In this document: positions 1 through 12,900 of the stretch, piece after piece
Layout of the letters: each line of letters opens with the position of its first letter
How positions within the stretch are numbered: position 1 is the stretch's first letter
Source: Mesodorylaimus sp. YZB2_4
Lineage: Eukaryota > Nematoda > Enoplea > Dorylaimida > Dorylaimidae
Assembly: GCA_030248295.1 (NCBI GenBank)
Contig: JASANH010000523.1
Coordinates: forward strand, 744,001-808,000
Reading direction: 5' to 3'
Length of the DNA: 64,000 nucleotides
Notes under the pieces: model-generated
Databases searched by the model: none
Told to the model about the DNA's origin: nothing
The model's input: only the letters and a program-made list of their open reading frames with translations
Made by a program: the position numbers and the translations under genes

Positions 1-1949
1 AGGCTGAAAAGAACAGCAATACGAAAAATAAGCTAAAACGAAACACGCCTTTAAAAAAAAACGCAGATGCTCTGAAAGAATAGGTAGTCGCATATTGGCA
101 CAGACGCGGCTGCGAGAGTAATCAAAGGAGGCATTAGTGTGTAATAAGTGTTTTTGCACAGCAGTCGAGCAGCTGGCTAGTTAAAAGCTGAAATCTGGGA
201 TGGTGTCCAAAGAAGAGGAGACGTACAGAGCATAGCGAAGAGAGGTTTGGAATTCGCTTCTAGCTAAGGAGCCACTCTGCATCGTAGATGTCGAGCAGGC
301 GCTAGGATATTTTAGGCCAAACGATGGGGAATAGCCGTAAATCAGTTGAAACTCCGGCAGGAAGGCTAGATCCTGATTCCATGTCCTACAAGGAGCAGGC
401 GACTGGACCGTCGCAGGCAGGTCTACAGTCGTCTCTGACACACTAGATGATACACACCACAAGAAGAAAAGTCGAACGAAAAAATATGCTGCCCACAAAA
501 CCTAGTCAGTTTTCAATCAGGACAGAAGAAAGTTTCAGTGGGTCTTCTAATGGGCTCCGTCCGCAAGCCATGACTGCTGGCAACTTTCGTCTTCAAAATG
601 GGGCAAAATGGGGAAGATATCTTCACGCGCCAGTTAGGCCTGAAATCGTACCTTTGCGCGGCAGCAATAAAAATGATCGATGACTGTGTTTGTCGAGTTT
701 TGGACCAGACGAAGACGAAATACCTATCACTGCCCTCCTTGTCGTCTGGCGTTGTAAGAGCTAGAGCACTCGAGACGTGTGCACTGATAGCGAATAAAAA
801 CGACTTGGCTGGCCCCTATCAGACTGTTGAAGCAATAATGGGTATTTTTAGTGTCTGTAGACATTTCTTGCAACCGAAGCGAAAAATAATAAGAGCATTT
901 GGGTTCTCACTGATACAAGACTGCGCAAAGTGGTGCTCTGCGTGTTTGGCCGCGGTCTTCAAGCTTTCTAGTTATCTCCGCAGTTGCTACTGTGAGCTTG
1001 TAGTACTTGGCTTCGCCGCATCGACGCAAGACTTACTGTTCAGCATGACTGAATGGATGATTTGTCTGTACTGCTGTACCAGATCCATTTTCTATGCACT
1101 TCAGGAAATTTCTGGCTGAATAGGTTATTATTTTCAGTTTTGCATGGAAGTGTCACTTGCACATGTCCCACAGACGGGTGCGTGCACTAATCCTCAGCCT
1201 GGGATGAGTCTGCTGTCCCATATCAAATGCTACAGGGAGTTGCAAGTGTCCTGGATGCAACTAACTACTTACTACGAGTCAGATGTCGTAAAAGATAGTG
1301 CTGATGATACAAAATCGTCCTCCCACGCAGTGCGATGGACCCGTTGCTTGCGGAGGAGCACAGTGGCACTGTAATGGAGATGTATGAATGGCTGAACTGC
1401 AACGGGATCATCGTGTTGTTGTTTAGGCATGAGTTTTGAGAAATGTGAGGGTGCGTGCTGTGTGTTAGTGTGCTAAGGCCTTCTCCTGCCCTCAAAATCA
1501 GTCCCGAGTGGTTGCGTATTGTTAGCTCAAAATCAGTTTCAATCCACAGAAAATAATGTCTCATCGACGTGTGGTTTTTGCTGAGTCTTCGAGCCGCAGC
1601 GTTCGAGACCCCTCATTCTCCAATGGTAGAATCTGGACCGGATATCTGGAGAAGTGATCGGCTGAGGTAGGAAAATCATTACAAAGCTCACACTCGGCAA
1701 GCCGATACCCAGTCACAGTCAAGAGATTCAAAGTAGAAAGACCAGGAATGTTCTATCGTGGCTCTGAAAGGAGTGGGAGCCTTTTGTTTTGTTACTCGAT
1801 TTTTACGAGCCCGCGGGGGGGGGGGGGGTGTCAGCAATGCCAATGTAAAGCAAAAGGTCAGCTATCTTGCATGACTTGCACAGTTTGTTACTGTCTGTGC
1901 CACTTCGTGGACGACGCATGACAAGAGATTTTATTCTGATCAAATTTTG
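1..1949. other. No convincing gene
   Basis: I see no supported gene here. Several open frames of 70-170 codons exist on both strands, but none has a recognisable domain. The longest plus-strand one (598-1119) has no splice context or known motif. A minus-strand frame at 181-498 begins with a hydrophobic stretch that resembles a signal peptide but has no ATG. A run of about 14 G lies at 1815-1828, just before the first real gene. The stretch may hold upstream regulatory sequence, or the end of a gene outside the window. Confidence 0.5.
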
Positions 1950-1952
1950 TAG
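1950..1952 (+). promoter_or_regulatory. Candidate trans-splice acceptor, RRM-macro-RING gene
   Basis: A TAG preceded by a T-rich stretch lies 9 bases before the ATG at 1962. No upstream coding exon is needed. It fits a spliced-leader acceptor. Confidence 0.4.
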
Positions 1953-1961
1953 CTGATTGAA

Positions 1962-3930
1962 ATGCCGAAACGCGACCGCTATTATCTCTTTGGTGTGCCA
2001 CCAGGAGTGGACGACGAGGCATTGAAGCTTGCGCTGGGCAAAGCGATCGGGTATGCGCCAGGAGTTCAAGACGTGAACTGGTGGAAGCCGGCCGATACAC
2101 ATAATAGTGGAATAGTTCGACTGCAACTCGACGAGAAAGGTGAGCAAGAAACGTTTCGGAGATTGCACGCACGTCATCGCTGTTTATGTGCTGTCGTTTA
2201 GCCATACGTTTGCTGTCAGAGGTGCGTCATCTAGAGATTGAGGGAAATCCAGTGGTGTTCGTCGATCGCGACGAGGTAGGCCTCTCTACGTAATGCGTTG
2301 TCGGACTCCTGCTGTTTGGTCCTCGTTTGACTGATTGCCTCCGCTTCAAGTTCAAAGACGAAGGTGACTGACAAATGTTTATGCGTCTTGTTTCAGCTGC
2401 CCATCAAAGCGATGGCCACCATTGACGACAATATTGTTGAATTAGTGAAGACCAAGTTGGCCAGACGCGGGCTTGGACAAATGTGGGAGACGATAGTAGG
2501 GAATTTGAAAATGACGAGGCATCGAGGCGAGGAGGAAGGCGTATACTGGAAAGTCGAAGGCTTGTTCTCAGGTAAAGCTTGTTCTCAGGTTCTCAGGTAA
2601 GTGAGTAGTTCTGATGGGATTGACTCGGAAACGGGTTTTCTTATCTTTCAGAGCTGCAGAAATTTCATAAAAACATGTACGACATCCTATTCGGTCGCTT
2701 TGTCGTCCAGAGTGGTGGCAAAACGGAAGACCTGATGGACCCGTCACCAGTTATCGATACGATGAATCTAGATGACAACGATGATGAGAGCGAGAAGGCC
2801 ATCACGAGTGGTAACTTTGACGCGGCCGTCGAAGAATTCGACCAGGATGTGGATCAAGCCGTGACGGCCCAACTAGTGACAGGCCAGGCCCGATTCGAGT
2901 TCGTAATGGGGCAGTTGACCAAAGAACGGGACGTGGATGCCATCGTCAATCCGACCGACTTTCTTCTGAACCCAAGAAGCAGCAGCATTTCGGGGAAAAT
3001 TTGGCAGGCTATGGGCGCCTGCAACTACGAGGGAGTGACAAAGGAGGCCTTAAAACGCGAGTGTGGCAGCCTCGCCAACACTTTCGCCCTTGTGACTGGT
3101 GCAGGATGCTTGGACGTCAAGTAAGTCGGTCTAGTTCAGTCTCACTTTCGGCTCACTTGTCAGCTCCAGTGATAACAGTGTTGTGTTCCAGATGGGTTGT
3201 GCACGTGGCCATTCCGAAAGAGACACTGACTGCGGACAATGCCATACGCGAAATCGGAACATGCTACACTCGTGTTTTCGACAAGGCCTGGCTCCACAGA
3301 ATTTCGTCGATAGCTACACCGCCTCTAGGAATGGGTATGATATGATGACTTACTGTCTGAGTGAGGACCTAATAAAATAGTACTGTACCTTCCGCCTCTC
3401 CAGAGTCTGGTGTTGGCCTCAATGAAGCGGTTGCGGCAGCCATCGCGGCTGTGATGGACGCTATGGAAAGGCAACCGCGATTTTCCAGCTACATGCGTTT
3501 AGTACGCTTCGTCTTCACGGACCGGGTCTCTATGGCTCAGTTCATGGACACATTCCACTCTCACTATGATACTATGATGCTGCTGGAGCGCCATGAAAAC
3601 AAGGGTTGGTTCGATTGACTCCCCCCCCCCCCCCCGGGATTTTGTTCGTATCTTGTCCGTTTCAGGATTGAAGCAAAGGAAAAAACGATGCCCCGCGTGC
3701 AACAAGAAAATTGGCGGCAATAAGAGCGTGCAAAAAATGCCTGGTTGCGCTCACACGCTACACAGGCGATGCGCCGCGAAGGTGGCCGATGCCAAGGAAA
3801 GCTGTCCAGCGTGTCTGGCTCGAATAGCCGATGGTGAGTCTTACGATTAGCTGCGTTCCACCTACAGTTCTGTTTGTCAGATCCTCAGTTTTCAGAATTC
3901 GGTTTGGTAATTGCTAGGGACAATGACTGA
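1962..3930 (+). CDS. RRM-like/macro domain/RING finger protein (PARP14/DTX3L-like)
   Basis: Exons are 1962-2139, 2220-2275, 2397-2571, 2652-3120, 3192-3334, 3404-3604, 3666-3833 and 3881-3930, giving 479 residues in one continuous frame. An RRM-like fold opens the protein (about residues 4-75, starting RYYLFGVPPG). A macro domain follows at about 225-400, with VDAIVNPTD in the ADP-ribose loop, an ECG motif and a VVHVAIP strand. A C-terminal RING follows (415-455: CPAC, CAHTLHRRC, CPAC). RRM repeats plus macro domains occur in PARP14/PARP10-type proteins, and macro plus RING recalls the PARP9/DTX3L pair. No PARP catalytic or Deltex C-terminal domain is visible. The likely role is a ubiquitin E3 ligase that reads ADP-ribose; this is inferred. 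The last donor is uncertain: reading through it stops at 3850, and an alternative acceptor (exon from 3896) also keeps frame. Confidence 0.8.
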
Positions 3931-4727
3931 AACAGACAAAAGAATGTTAATGTGAGAAACTACTTACATATCGTGTAAGACGCGTGTTTCTTAAAAAGGT
4001 AGTCAGTATTATGTGGTTTGGGTGTTATATAATTTAGACTAACGATGAGTGTATATGAAACATGGTCTCCGAGTTGGTTGACTTTGCTGTGGTCGCAAAA
4101 GAGGATGCACCATCGAATGTGGCTTCATGAGGAGGATAGCAATTCAAGGAGTGGCTAACTAATCGTGGTCGGTATCCACAGTTCATAAAATCACATGGAC
4201 ATACAAACCTTTGAGATAACAGGCTGATCGTATGTATATTTACTATCAGCCGTGCGAGTTCTGTCTTTCTGAGAAGTTTGCTGGTTTGGCTTTACCTTGA
4301 TCGATCCTGATGCAAGAACGCAATGTCTCTGGGCCCCAGGTGTGTCCTTAGATATGCGTGTGTCCACGATGTCTCTGGCGTTTCTGCAACCTCTCTATAT
4401 GTATCTAGTAACCGTGAACGACTTCTGTGGTCCACGTGTGGTCAATTTCATCGATTCTTTTTGCAACCGAGCCTAGCAGGCGTAGGGGAGAACGTGGCCG
4501 ACCGAAGACGGCGAGACAAAACCTTCGACTGGAGCAAGTCTTGCGACAATACCTGCGGCTGAAACATCACCCTGACGGTTAACGTCTCCAAGCCTGGGGA
4601 GATCGATCTCTCCTACTCTCAAAGGCCAGCCAAGCACGAGGGTTGCAAGTTGAAGAAGTCCGTTGGAACCGTGACTAAGAACCATGGGCTGTGCTGTACC
4701 ACGGATATACTCGCACTGCCGTTACAG

Positions 4728-4894
4728 GTTCATGTTCATGTTCATGTTTTACCACATCACCAAACGCTTATGTGCACTCGAGGGTGAAGGGACACATTTT
4801 ACACGAAATGATTTACCGGCCCGCGAATCGAACACTCGCCCGTAACTGCGCACCTGACGTGAGAGGCAGACGCTAACCCAACAGGCCACGGGGC
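4728..4894 (-). mobile_element. tRNA-derived SINE, near-complete copy
   Basis: Read on the minus strand, this begins with a tRNA-like head (GTGGCCTGTTGGGTTAGCG resembles an A box; GTGTTCGATTCGC resembles a B box). A conserved body containing CCCTTCACCCTCGAGTGCAC follows, and the copy ends in a (CATGAA)n tail. The same unit occurs at 5070, 11934, 21868 and 44259. The A-to-B spacing and the tail suggest a SINE rather than a working tRNA gene. Confidence 0.75.
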
Positions 4895-5069
4895 AACGAT
4901 AAAGGGCAAAATACAACACGGCCAAGCACCAGGTGAAGAGTCTTGGTGACTAAGATAGTTTGTCGTTCGTGCGTGTGATTGCAGTTATGATCATGGGTGG
5001 CCAGGCGATGCTGCGATATGTTTGGAGTATAGTATGCCATTAGCGTGCGCAAAAGGAAGAAAAGCTGCA

Positions 5070-5175
5070 AGTGTTCGTGTTCATAATTTACCACATCACC
5101 AAGAACAGGTATGCACACTCGAGGGTGAAGGCCATATTACACAGATTTGCCGGACCGCGAGTCGGACACCCTGTT
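5070..5175 (-). mobile_element. tRNA-derived SINE, truncated copy
   Basis: This shares the tail and body of the 4728-4894 copy (ACCACATCACCAA and CACTCGAGGGTGAAGG on the plus strand, then a GCGAGTCGGACAC head remnant). Most of the tRNA-like head is missing or diverged. It lies about 175 bases from the fuller copy, in the same orientation. Confidence 0.65.
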
Positions 5176-7063
5176 CTGACTCCAGGTAACCGCGCCCAGG
5201 GTAAGAATCAGAAGCCAGGCCAAGAGACCGGCATAAGGGAGTGGAGGTGTGGGAGGGTATACAGGCAGCGACGCAACAATTTTCATTTCTGTATTTTTCT
5301 CTGCATATGGTCGAGCCCACTCGGCGCCTATCTTGAAACCATGAGACAATAAGTTTCCCATACAGTAAACATGACGGCTGACCATCGATAAGTGCGTGAG
5401 GCTGTTCACAAATGTCACATAACAGATTTCACATTAGGCAATCTGAGGCCGTATTCCAGAAGCGTTTTCCAGCGAGATTTTACGGTGAGGTGACTGGAAT
5501 CTAGTGAGATGGCTGCGTTTGCTATTACAGAAACAATCACAGTCACATAATCGCAGTCACTGGACCCAAAAATACAGTCACTAGGTAGAAAACACCTAAA
5601 AAGCCATTCCATAAAAATTTCTCGTTAGAAAAGTCCAGTCAACTATCGAAGGTGACTGAGAAAAATTGGACTGGATGAAATCATTGAGGGCCCTCAGAGA
5701 TGGATGAGGTTTTGTGGCGTAAAGTTCATGGACTTTTCACGTTGAAGCGCTTGATTTTTACGAGCTGGTGAAAGGGAGAGTGTAGAAAACCACGGTTATC
5801 AGATAATGGAATAGTGTTTCGTACATTCACTATCCACCACGTTTTCATCCAGTCCCGCTAACTCTCACCGTCAGAACATCTCCAAAATCAAGGCGATCAC
5901 TGGAAAATCACTCTTTTAATCACAGAAAATGAGCTAACACAGTGAGAAAATGAAAAAGTGACTTTGAAATGAGTTGGCCTGTTCTTGGCGCAAGTTTCTG
6001 TTGCGGCTCCTAGCTTTTTTTGAACATGTCTACCCGAGCAGCAGGTGTCTTGCGTGGATGGTGCTGTAATGGTAGCCACGGGTACACGACTAGCTCTCAT
6101 CTTTGTCGACATTCCTGATCTTACGTTTCTGTAACAAAAACTCTTCCAGTTTCTATTGGCACGTTGATAGCTGGCATGCTCGGCTGGTACTCGTAAATTG
6201 CGTCGACTTTGTCCTCCGACTCGTACCAGGTTTTGGTATTTCTATTTTAGGATAACATGGTGAAGAATGGTTTTGGCTTGGCTTGCAGCAGCTGATCTTC
6301 GTTGCCCACCCCTCCTCTGTTCGAGCATGCTATCAGCCGTACCCTGGTAGAGTAGCTCTGGTACTACTTCGCGGCCAGGCCTATCCGTGTCGTCGTTGCT
6401 GTGCGAGTGCCAGTAATGAATGAGCTTATACTGTATGGCTTATTCGGTTCTAGGTTTCGCTTTACCTCATCCTAACCAAGCTGTGGGCAACCACTATGAG
6501 AATCGTAGTGGATCGACGCTCCTTCTAGGCGACTCAATTTGGAGCGGCACTGCTGCTTTGCCACTCCAGGCATCCTCGAACGCGGATGAAGAGGGTCATG
6601 TGACCGCTGCCTATGTTTTACAATGCGCAAAACATGAAAATAGCAACGTGGCCCGATTTCGTTCGCGATGCGACCGCGAAACAAGAAGATTTCCGCCTAT
6701 AGGCCATCCCAAAACTCGCAATAGCCCCTAGCCTAAAGTACTGGTTTTCTTGTTTTTCCTCCGTTCATTTTCTGGAATATGACTTCCTATATTGCGAATC
6801 AAGTTCCTTTTACCTTGCGGCCTTGGTGCGGTTTCGCCAAACCAGTCTGGTATGCCTACCTCGACCCTTCGGCTACCCTGAACAACCTATTCATTCATTC
6901 AATCTTATTGCGGCGCGTCAGGTTCAGCCGATATCAGTCGAGCTGGATTTCCTTGAAGAAACATTCTGGCAGACCGCATACTGCATTTATCTTTAGCTAC
7001 TTCTTATGCCTGGCCAGTTGCGTCATACGACTCAGTTTCACTCCAACTAATACTACTCTTTTT

Positions 7064-7066
7064 TAG
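7064..7066 (+). promoter_or_regulatory. Candidate trans-splice acceptor, reductase gene
   Basis: A strong T-tract ending in TTTTTTAG stands 19 bases before the reductase ATG at 7086. No plausible coding exon lies upstream. Confidence 0.45.
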
Positions 7067-7085
7067 GGCCATTTCACGCATCGCC

Positions 7086-8792
7086 ATGTCTACCGCTTCC
7101 GACGTCGCCGACTTCTTCGCCGACCGTAGCGTGTTGATTACGGGTGGAACAGGCTTCTTGGGTAAAGTGCTCGTCGAGAAACTGCTTCGTTCGGTTCCAC
7201 GACTGCAAACCATCTACTTGCTCATCCGACCCCGCAAAGGCATGGACGCCAAACAACGTTGGCGAGCCTTGGCAGAAACGTGCGAGCTATTCGAATCGAT
7301 TCGGAATACCAAACTGGTCAAAGAGAACTCGGACGGGAGCGACACCGTCGTATCGACCAATCTGCTAGACAAAGTCGTGCCAGTGAGCGGCGATATCACG
7401 GAACGCGATTTGGGTTTGAGTATCGACGATTCCAAACTCATCTGCGATAATGTATCGGTGGTTTTTCATTGCGCTGCTACTGTCCGATTCGACGAAAGAA
7501 TGCGACTGGCAATCCAGATGAATGTGGAAGGCACCCAACGTCTGCTGCGGCTGTGCGATCGCATGAAACGCTTGGATGCGTTTGTGCATGCGAGTACGGC
7601 TTATTGCAACTGCGATCGAAGTCACGTAGTCGAGAGTGTCTATCCGTCGCCCGTACCGTGGCGTCGATTGGTGGAGGGCGTGGAGTGGTTGAGCAGCGAG
7701 ATGTTCGATCAGTTGACGCCTTTCTTGATCGGGGCCAGACCAAATACGTACACGTTCACAAAAGCGGTAAGTGCTTTGCTTATACGGACGGTACCGGAAG
7801 GGGCTACAGACTGCAAGGCAATAAACAGTCTTCCTTTGGAAACGTGAACGCAATAGAAAGGCCGCAGTTTCAAGAGCTGACTGTCAGACACAATTCGACC
7901 TAGTAGTATATTATCACACACCGGACTGATTCGTTTTCAGGTAGCCGAGTCCATGATCGCCGATGACGGAGAAGCCAACAAGCACTTGCCAATTGTCATC
8001 GTGCGTCCATCTATCGTAACCGCAATCTTGCGCGATCCTATACCCGGCTGGATCGACAACGTGAATGGTGCCACTGGTTTGATTGCTCTGGGCGCCAAGG
8101 GCCTTCTTCGATCGATGTGTGGCGATATGGAACGATCCCGCGCCGATTTGGTGCCAGTGGACGTAGTGGCCAATACTTTGATCGTGGCGGCGTGGCATCG
8201 CGCTTCGGCCAAAGGTGCACCGATGCCGGTCATTCACTGCGCAACGGGCATGTTGAATCCGGTGTACTGGGGCCATGTGGTTGATACGACCATCAGCTTT
8301 TTTACGCACGAGATGCCGCTGGCCGATCTGTACCGTATTCCTGGTGGACGGGTCACGACAAGTCCTCTGGAGCATCGCCTTCGTTTGTTCTTCGACCATC
8401 TTGTGCCCGCTTACGCCATCGATCTTATTTGCAAGTTGACGGGCCGAAAGGCAGTCATGGTTCGTACGTACGAGAAAATCAATAAAGTTCTCAGCACATT
8501 GGAGTACTTCTACACTCACGAGTGGGATTTCGAATCGGCGGGAATTGTGTCGTTGAACAATCGATTGTCCGATAATGATCGCAAGTCATTCTACATTGAT
8601 GTCAAAGAAATCGATTGGAAGACCTATTTCCACGATTACAGCTCTGGGGTGAGGAGGCACATTTTCAAAGAGCTCCCATCGAGTGTAGCTGTGGCGCGGA
8701 AAGTGCACTTTCGTCGCCGCGTGTTGACAAACTTGGTGCTAGCGAGCTTCTTTTTGCTTTTCCTGTGCTTAATCATTCGATACGTTATGTGA
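7086..8792 (+). CDS. Fatty acyl-CoA reductase
   Basis: Two exons, 7086-7766 and 7941-8792, give 510 residues, the usual length for the family. The enzyme reduces fatty acyl-CoA to fatty alcohol with NADPH, for wax and ether-lipid synthesis, usually on ER or peroxisome membranes. The N-terminal Rossmann fold carries TGGTGFLG (residues 19-26). The short-chain-dehydrogenase catalytic pair is Y222 and K226 in NTYTFTKA, which ends exon 1. A substrate-domain signature VRPSIV follows the intron. The C-terminal sterile-like region ends in a hydrophobic segment (LVLASFFLLFLCLIIRYVM) that should anchor it in a membrane with a very short tail. The ATG at 7086 lies 19 bases after a T-rich acceptor-like site. 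Identification is firm, but chain-length specificity cannot be read from sequence. Confidence 0.95.
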
Positions 8793-9952
8793 TAGTTGCC
8801 GGGAAATAGGGGCAGATTCTCCGAGTGTAATGGGTTTTCAATTTGTTTTTTGGTTATTAACCACGAATTGATTGAGTTTTTGCTTACAAAATTTCAGATT
8901 AATCTGGCTTTACTTTTCATATGCTCCGGGGAGATTTGCAAGTAAATTTCTATTTTCTCTTGTTGGTGTTCTGTATTGTGCGTGGTCAGACGAGTTGGCA
9001 CGTGGCCTAACGGGAGTTCAGAGCATAGGAGAAAGGGTTAGAAGTCACTTGTACAGATTCGTTGGATCACTTTGCGGCACAAGCAGGCATTCAGGCAAGT
9101 ATTTCTGAAGTTACCCTGGACAGACCGTGCACCCTGCCCGCACGCGCCAGAGCACTGACTGAAGCTGACAACCACGACAGAAGTAGACACTCTGTAGACA
9201 GAAGAGCAAATTCCGCGTCGACTTTGCTCATTCAAGAGACGACGCCTCTGTAAATATACTCCAACCAGATAAGCGATACCTGCGTACGATTAAATACGTG
9301 CGTGATGGGCAGGCCATACGGCTGCCAGACGAGCTTGAAATCGCTGATAGATTACAAACAGACCCGTGACTCACAATCAGGTAAGACTCATGCGCTAAAG
9401 AAAATTTGACCCATTCCACTGGCACGTACACCTTTTGCCCGGGGCAGTACAAAACGAGTTCATCCAGAAGGCGAGGAAGACTTGAGAACAAGCTAGGCTG
9501 CGAAAGGGGCAGAGCAAGAATATCGATTTTGTCTTCGTGCTTGGTTGCCGCACCTTGCACCTAGGTGACGAGTAGGTAGCCAAATAAGCTTATGCCCTTC
9601 GCATCTAAGAAGCAGAGTACATTTGATTGCTCTAAGGAGCTCGCCTGAAATCTTATTGCCCTATTCAGCATAATTTGTTTCTGAACTTTCGCACGAATCA
9701 CCTGCCCAAGCACACGACGACTTTCAACTGACCGCGAGGATTCCTTTTATCGCGATTCCTAGAAAGAAATTGCTGATTAGACATGTCTGGGTCTTATTAA
9801 AAAGTGTACGCAGTTTGTTCCTTCACTGATTAATATATCGACGAACTTTCAAAAGTCAGATGCTTCGTTAGACCTTACAGACGTCACCTGTCAAAGAGGT
9901 TTCCTTGAGAGGTGGAGGTGAGGAGCCACTCCGCTTATGTCCATGCACTCAA
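8793..9952. other. Intergenic, no gene seen
   Basis: This lies between the reductase stop and the first AIFM3-like exon. I found no coding exon, structured RNA or repeat. It should hold the reductase 3' UTR and the promoter of the next gene. Confidence 0.5.
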
Positions 9953-12900
9953 ATGGGATCCGGCTCGTCGAAGAAGCAGACTCGGGACCACCGTCGACCC
10001 ATCAGGCAAGTGACCTCAACGACGGAAGCAGAAACCTCGCACGCGCATGCTCCATCGGCATCCGCAGGTAATGGCTTACACATTGGGAGGAACCTTATAT
10101 GGAAGTAGTACAGTAGAATAAAGGGCTCCTCTGGCCAGAATTGAGCTTATTCTCAGTCTTACTGATCCCGTGCTGCACATTCAATATATCTGGCCCATTC
10201 CACCAGCCTGTGGCAGCTTAATGCTATCGACTGCCTGGTTTTGCTTCCGCATCGCAAGTGGTTCGTTTAATCGTATGTTTTATATCACCGCCTTCTTTTA
10301 TCCCAGATAATAGTGTTTGTATTTGAGGTAATAGGAGATCTTGTTCTTAAAATAAAAAGGGGACAAAACACGCCCGAATCATTACTCGATACATTCAACG
10401 TTTCACAAATTATTTTTGTCGCAAGGAAGTGTTTTTATTTTCATTATATTCTAGTTCCGGTCTGCTTCTCCCCTTTCACCGTTTAATGAGCGCTGGCTGA
10501 AGCCTACCAGGCAGAGAAGAAAAGTAGCTGTGTCTTCCCTCAAGAGAAAATATGAGCTGCGAGAATCAGGGCGAGCCATTCCTGGGCAACTGTGTCTTCG
10601 TAAACACAATCGCTCTTTCGTAAGTTCTCGATGGTGTTTTCGCAGTTTCTACAAAATGTGGCTCATGTGCATTGCTCCAGGTCCTGTTGAGCAGAACTAG
10701 TTCTTGACAGTTTGACACTCTCTCGCAAATTTCAACGTGTTGTTGAAAAGTTCATTTTGTGTCGTGGAGGCTGCGTACTGCTTCGTCGCTGTGCCTTCAT
10801 AGTTCCCATGGTGCTGTATTCAGAAAGTGCAGGTGTATGAAGGCATTGCTGTGTCTCCTGCTGTTAGCTTCAGGCTATTGGGGGTCTGAAGGCGCTAATG
10901 ATATGCCCGTCATGAACGCCAATGCACGTTGGGGACAGGTGGCCTCGCAGCGCGCCAGTCTGGGCGACACTCCTGCCAGAAGCATGGATGGGCAGTTTTC
11001 GCTCCCAGCAGCTACTCGTCTTTCAACAGTGTCTGCTGCCGGCGCTAATTAGCTAGGTTTCATTCGTGCATTTGTGCTATTTATCTCGTGCTCTTATCAC
11101 ATTTTATCTACATTGCCCTACTGGTTAAGTCAACTACTTGCACCATTATTCGTTGCTTAGGCCGAGTATCGTCTCAAATTGCTGCTGGTGCTGGTAGGAA
11201 ACAAAGCAGCGGGAAAAGTGAGGATCAATTGAGTTCTGCCAACGGCAGCCGGTCAACGCCTGTCAACGCCGAGATAACTGCGATGGACGATCATGTCGAG
11301 ACTGTCCTGTGCAAGAAGGGAGACTTGAAGAATGGAGAGTAAGTGGCGTACATTTCGTCATGTTTGGTCCTAGCAATCCTCAGGTCGTCCTTCCGACATG
11401 TGGGAGTCAAACTATTCAAACCGTATGGCGCAATTCTTTTAGGATGCGAGAATTCACGGTAGAGCAGGCCAAAGTTCTTTTGGTGAAAGACAATGACGAG
11501 TTCCATGCGATCGGAGGCAAATGCACTCATTATGGCGCTGGGCTATCGAAAGGTGGGGAATAGATTATCTGACCTCCCATTTCATGTTGCGCGTTTCAGG
11601 TGTCTATTCGAACGGGTTCGTGCGCTGCCCGTGGCACGGGGCATGTTTCAATGTCCAGACGGGAGACATCGAGGACTTCCCCGGTTTGGATTCGGTGCCG
11701 TGTTTTCAAGTTGGATGGTCGTATATTTGTAGCGACTGCGATTGTTGCAGTTGCATATTTTTAGGTAAAGCTAGAAGGCGACGATGTCAAACTGATTGCA
11801 TCAAAGGCGCAGTTGTCGGAGAGCAAGCATGTGAAGACGATGTGCAGTATGAATGAGACTGCGGCCAAGACTGAAATTGTGGTCATTGTTGGTGGAGGTA
11901 AGAATTTCTCGTGCCGATACTGAGGAAACGGGACGGAGGCTCGCGGGCCGGTAAATCATTTCGTGTAAAGTGTTTCCCTTCACCCTTGAGTGCGCATAAG
12001 CGTTTGGTGATGTGGTAAAACATGAACATGAACAGGGCTGACTGATGTCGAGCCTATGTTGCACAAGTTCGAGCGGGGTTAGGAAAACTAGGTGCTTGAA
12101 ATGCGTGAATCCTATCAAGCCCCCTTTCAGTCTGATCGTGGTGAGTGAGTCCGATACTTGGGTATTTGTGGGCTTCCTTGGTTTTAGGAGGAGCAGCGGC
12201 TGCATGCGCGGAATCATTGCGACAAAATAACTTCGCTGGTCGAGTCATACTGATCACGCAAGAGATTGCTTTGCCCTACGACCGACCTAAGCTGAGCAAG
12301 GTACATGGGTGCGTAACGGTGGAGACTGGTTGATGGCCCTTACCTTCTGGTTGTTAGAGCCCGGACGCGAATGTGGAAACCATACAGCTGCGAACGAAGG
12401 AATTTTACGAGAATAATCGGATTGAAGTCAGAATGGGCCAGCCAGTAAGCGTGCTTGATACCGGATGTTGAAAACTGTGCATCATAGCTTTCCGAGGGAA
12501 CGAGTCCGTATATCTCGCGGAATTTTCCTTGCTTTCTCCCCCATCCACAGTTTGCAGCAGTTTTCATTGGCAGGTCACTGGGGTGAAGTTCGAGGAGAAA
12601 CTGGTCGTGCTAGCTGATCAATCCGTCCAGCAATACAAGTACTTGGTCATAGCGACTGGTGGAAAGTATGTGCATTGAAATCAGTTTCTTTGGCATTCCT
12701 TCCGGCATTTTTTTTTTCTTTCAGGCCACGGACTTTGATTTGCCCAGGGTCAAATTTGCACCATGTCTACTACTTACGTTCGCCCACGGATGGCAAAGCC
12801 TTAGCGGCTGCGGTCCCAGAAAAACACGTGGTGGTTGTGGGGTCGTCTTTCATCGGTGAGTCCACAGCTGAAGGCTAGATTAGCTGCTTCACTTTATGCG

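Larger units (their letters stand above)
3931..7063. other. Gene-free stretch with SINE copies
   Basis: No exon with a recognisable product was found on either strand. The stretch contains two SINE copies (4728-4894 and about 5070-5175). The rest is unique-looking sequence with short unsupported frames. It probably holds the 3' UTR of the RRM-macro-RING gene and the upstream region of the reductase gene. Confidence 0.5.

Noticed and set aside
181-498. A minus-strand frame whose first residues resemble a signal peptide
   Set aside because: It begins with TTG, has no ATG in frame, and I found no convincing upstream exon. Too weak to annotate.
598-1119. A 173-codon open frame on the plus strand near the window start
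   Set aside because: No motif, no splice context and an unremarkable composition. It overlaps another open frame and looks like chance.
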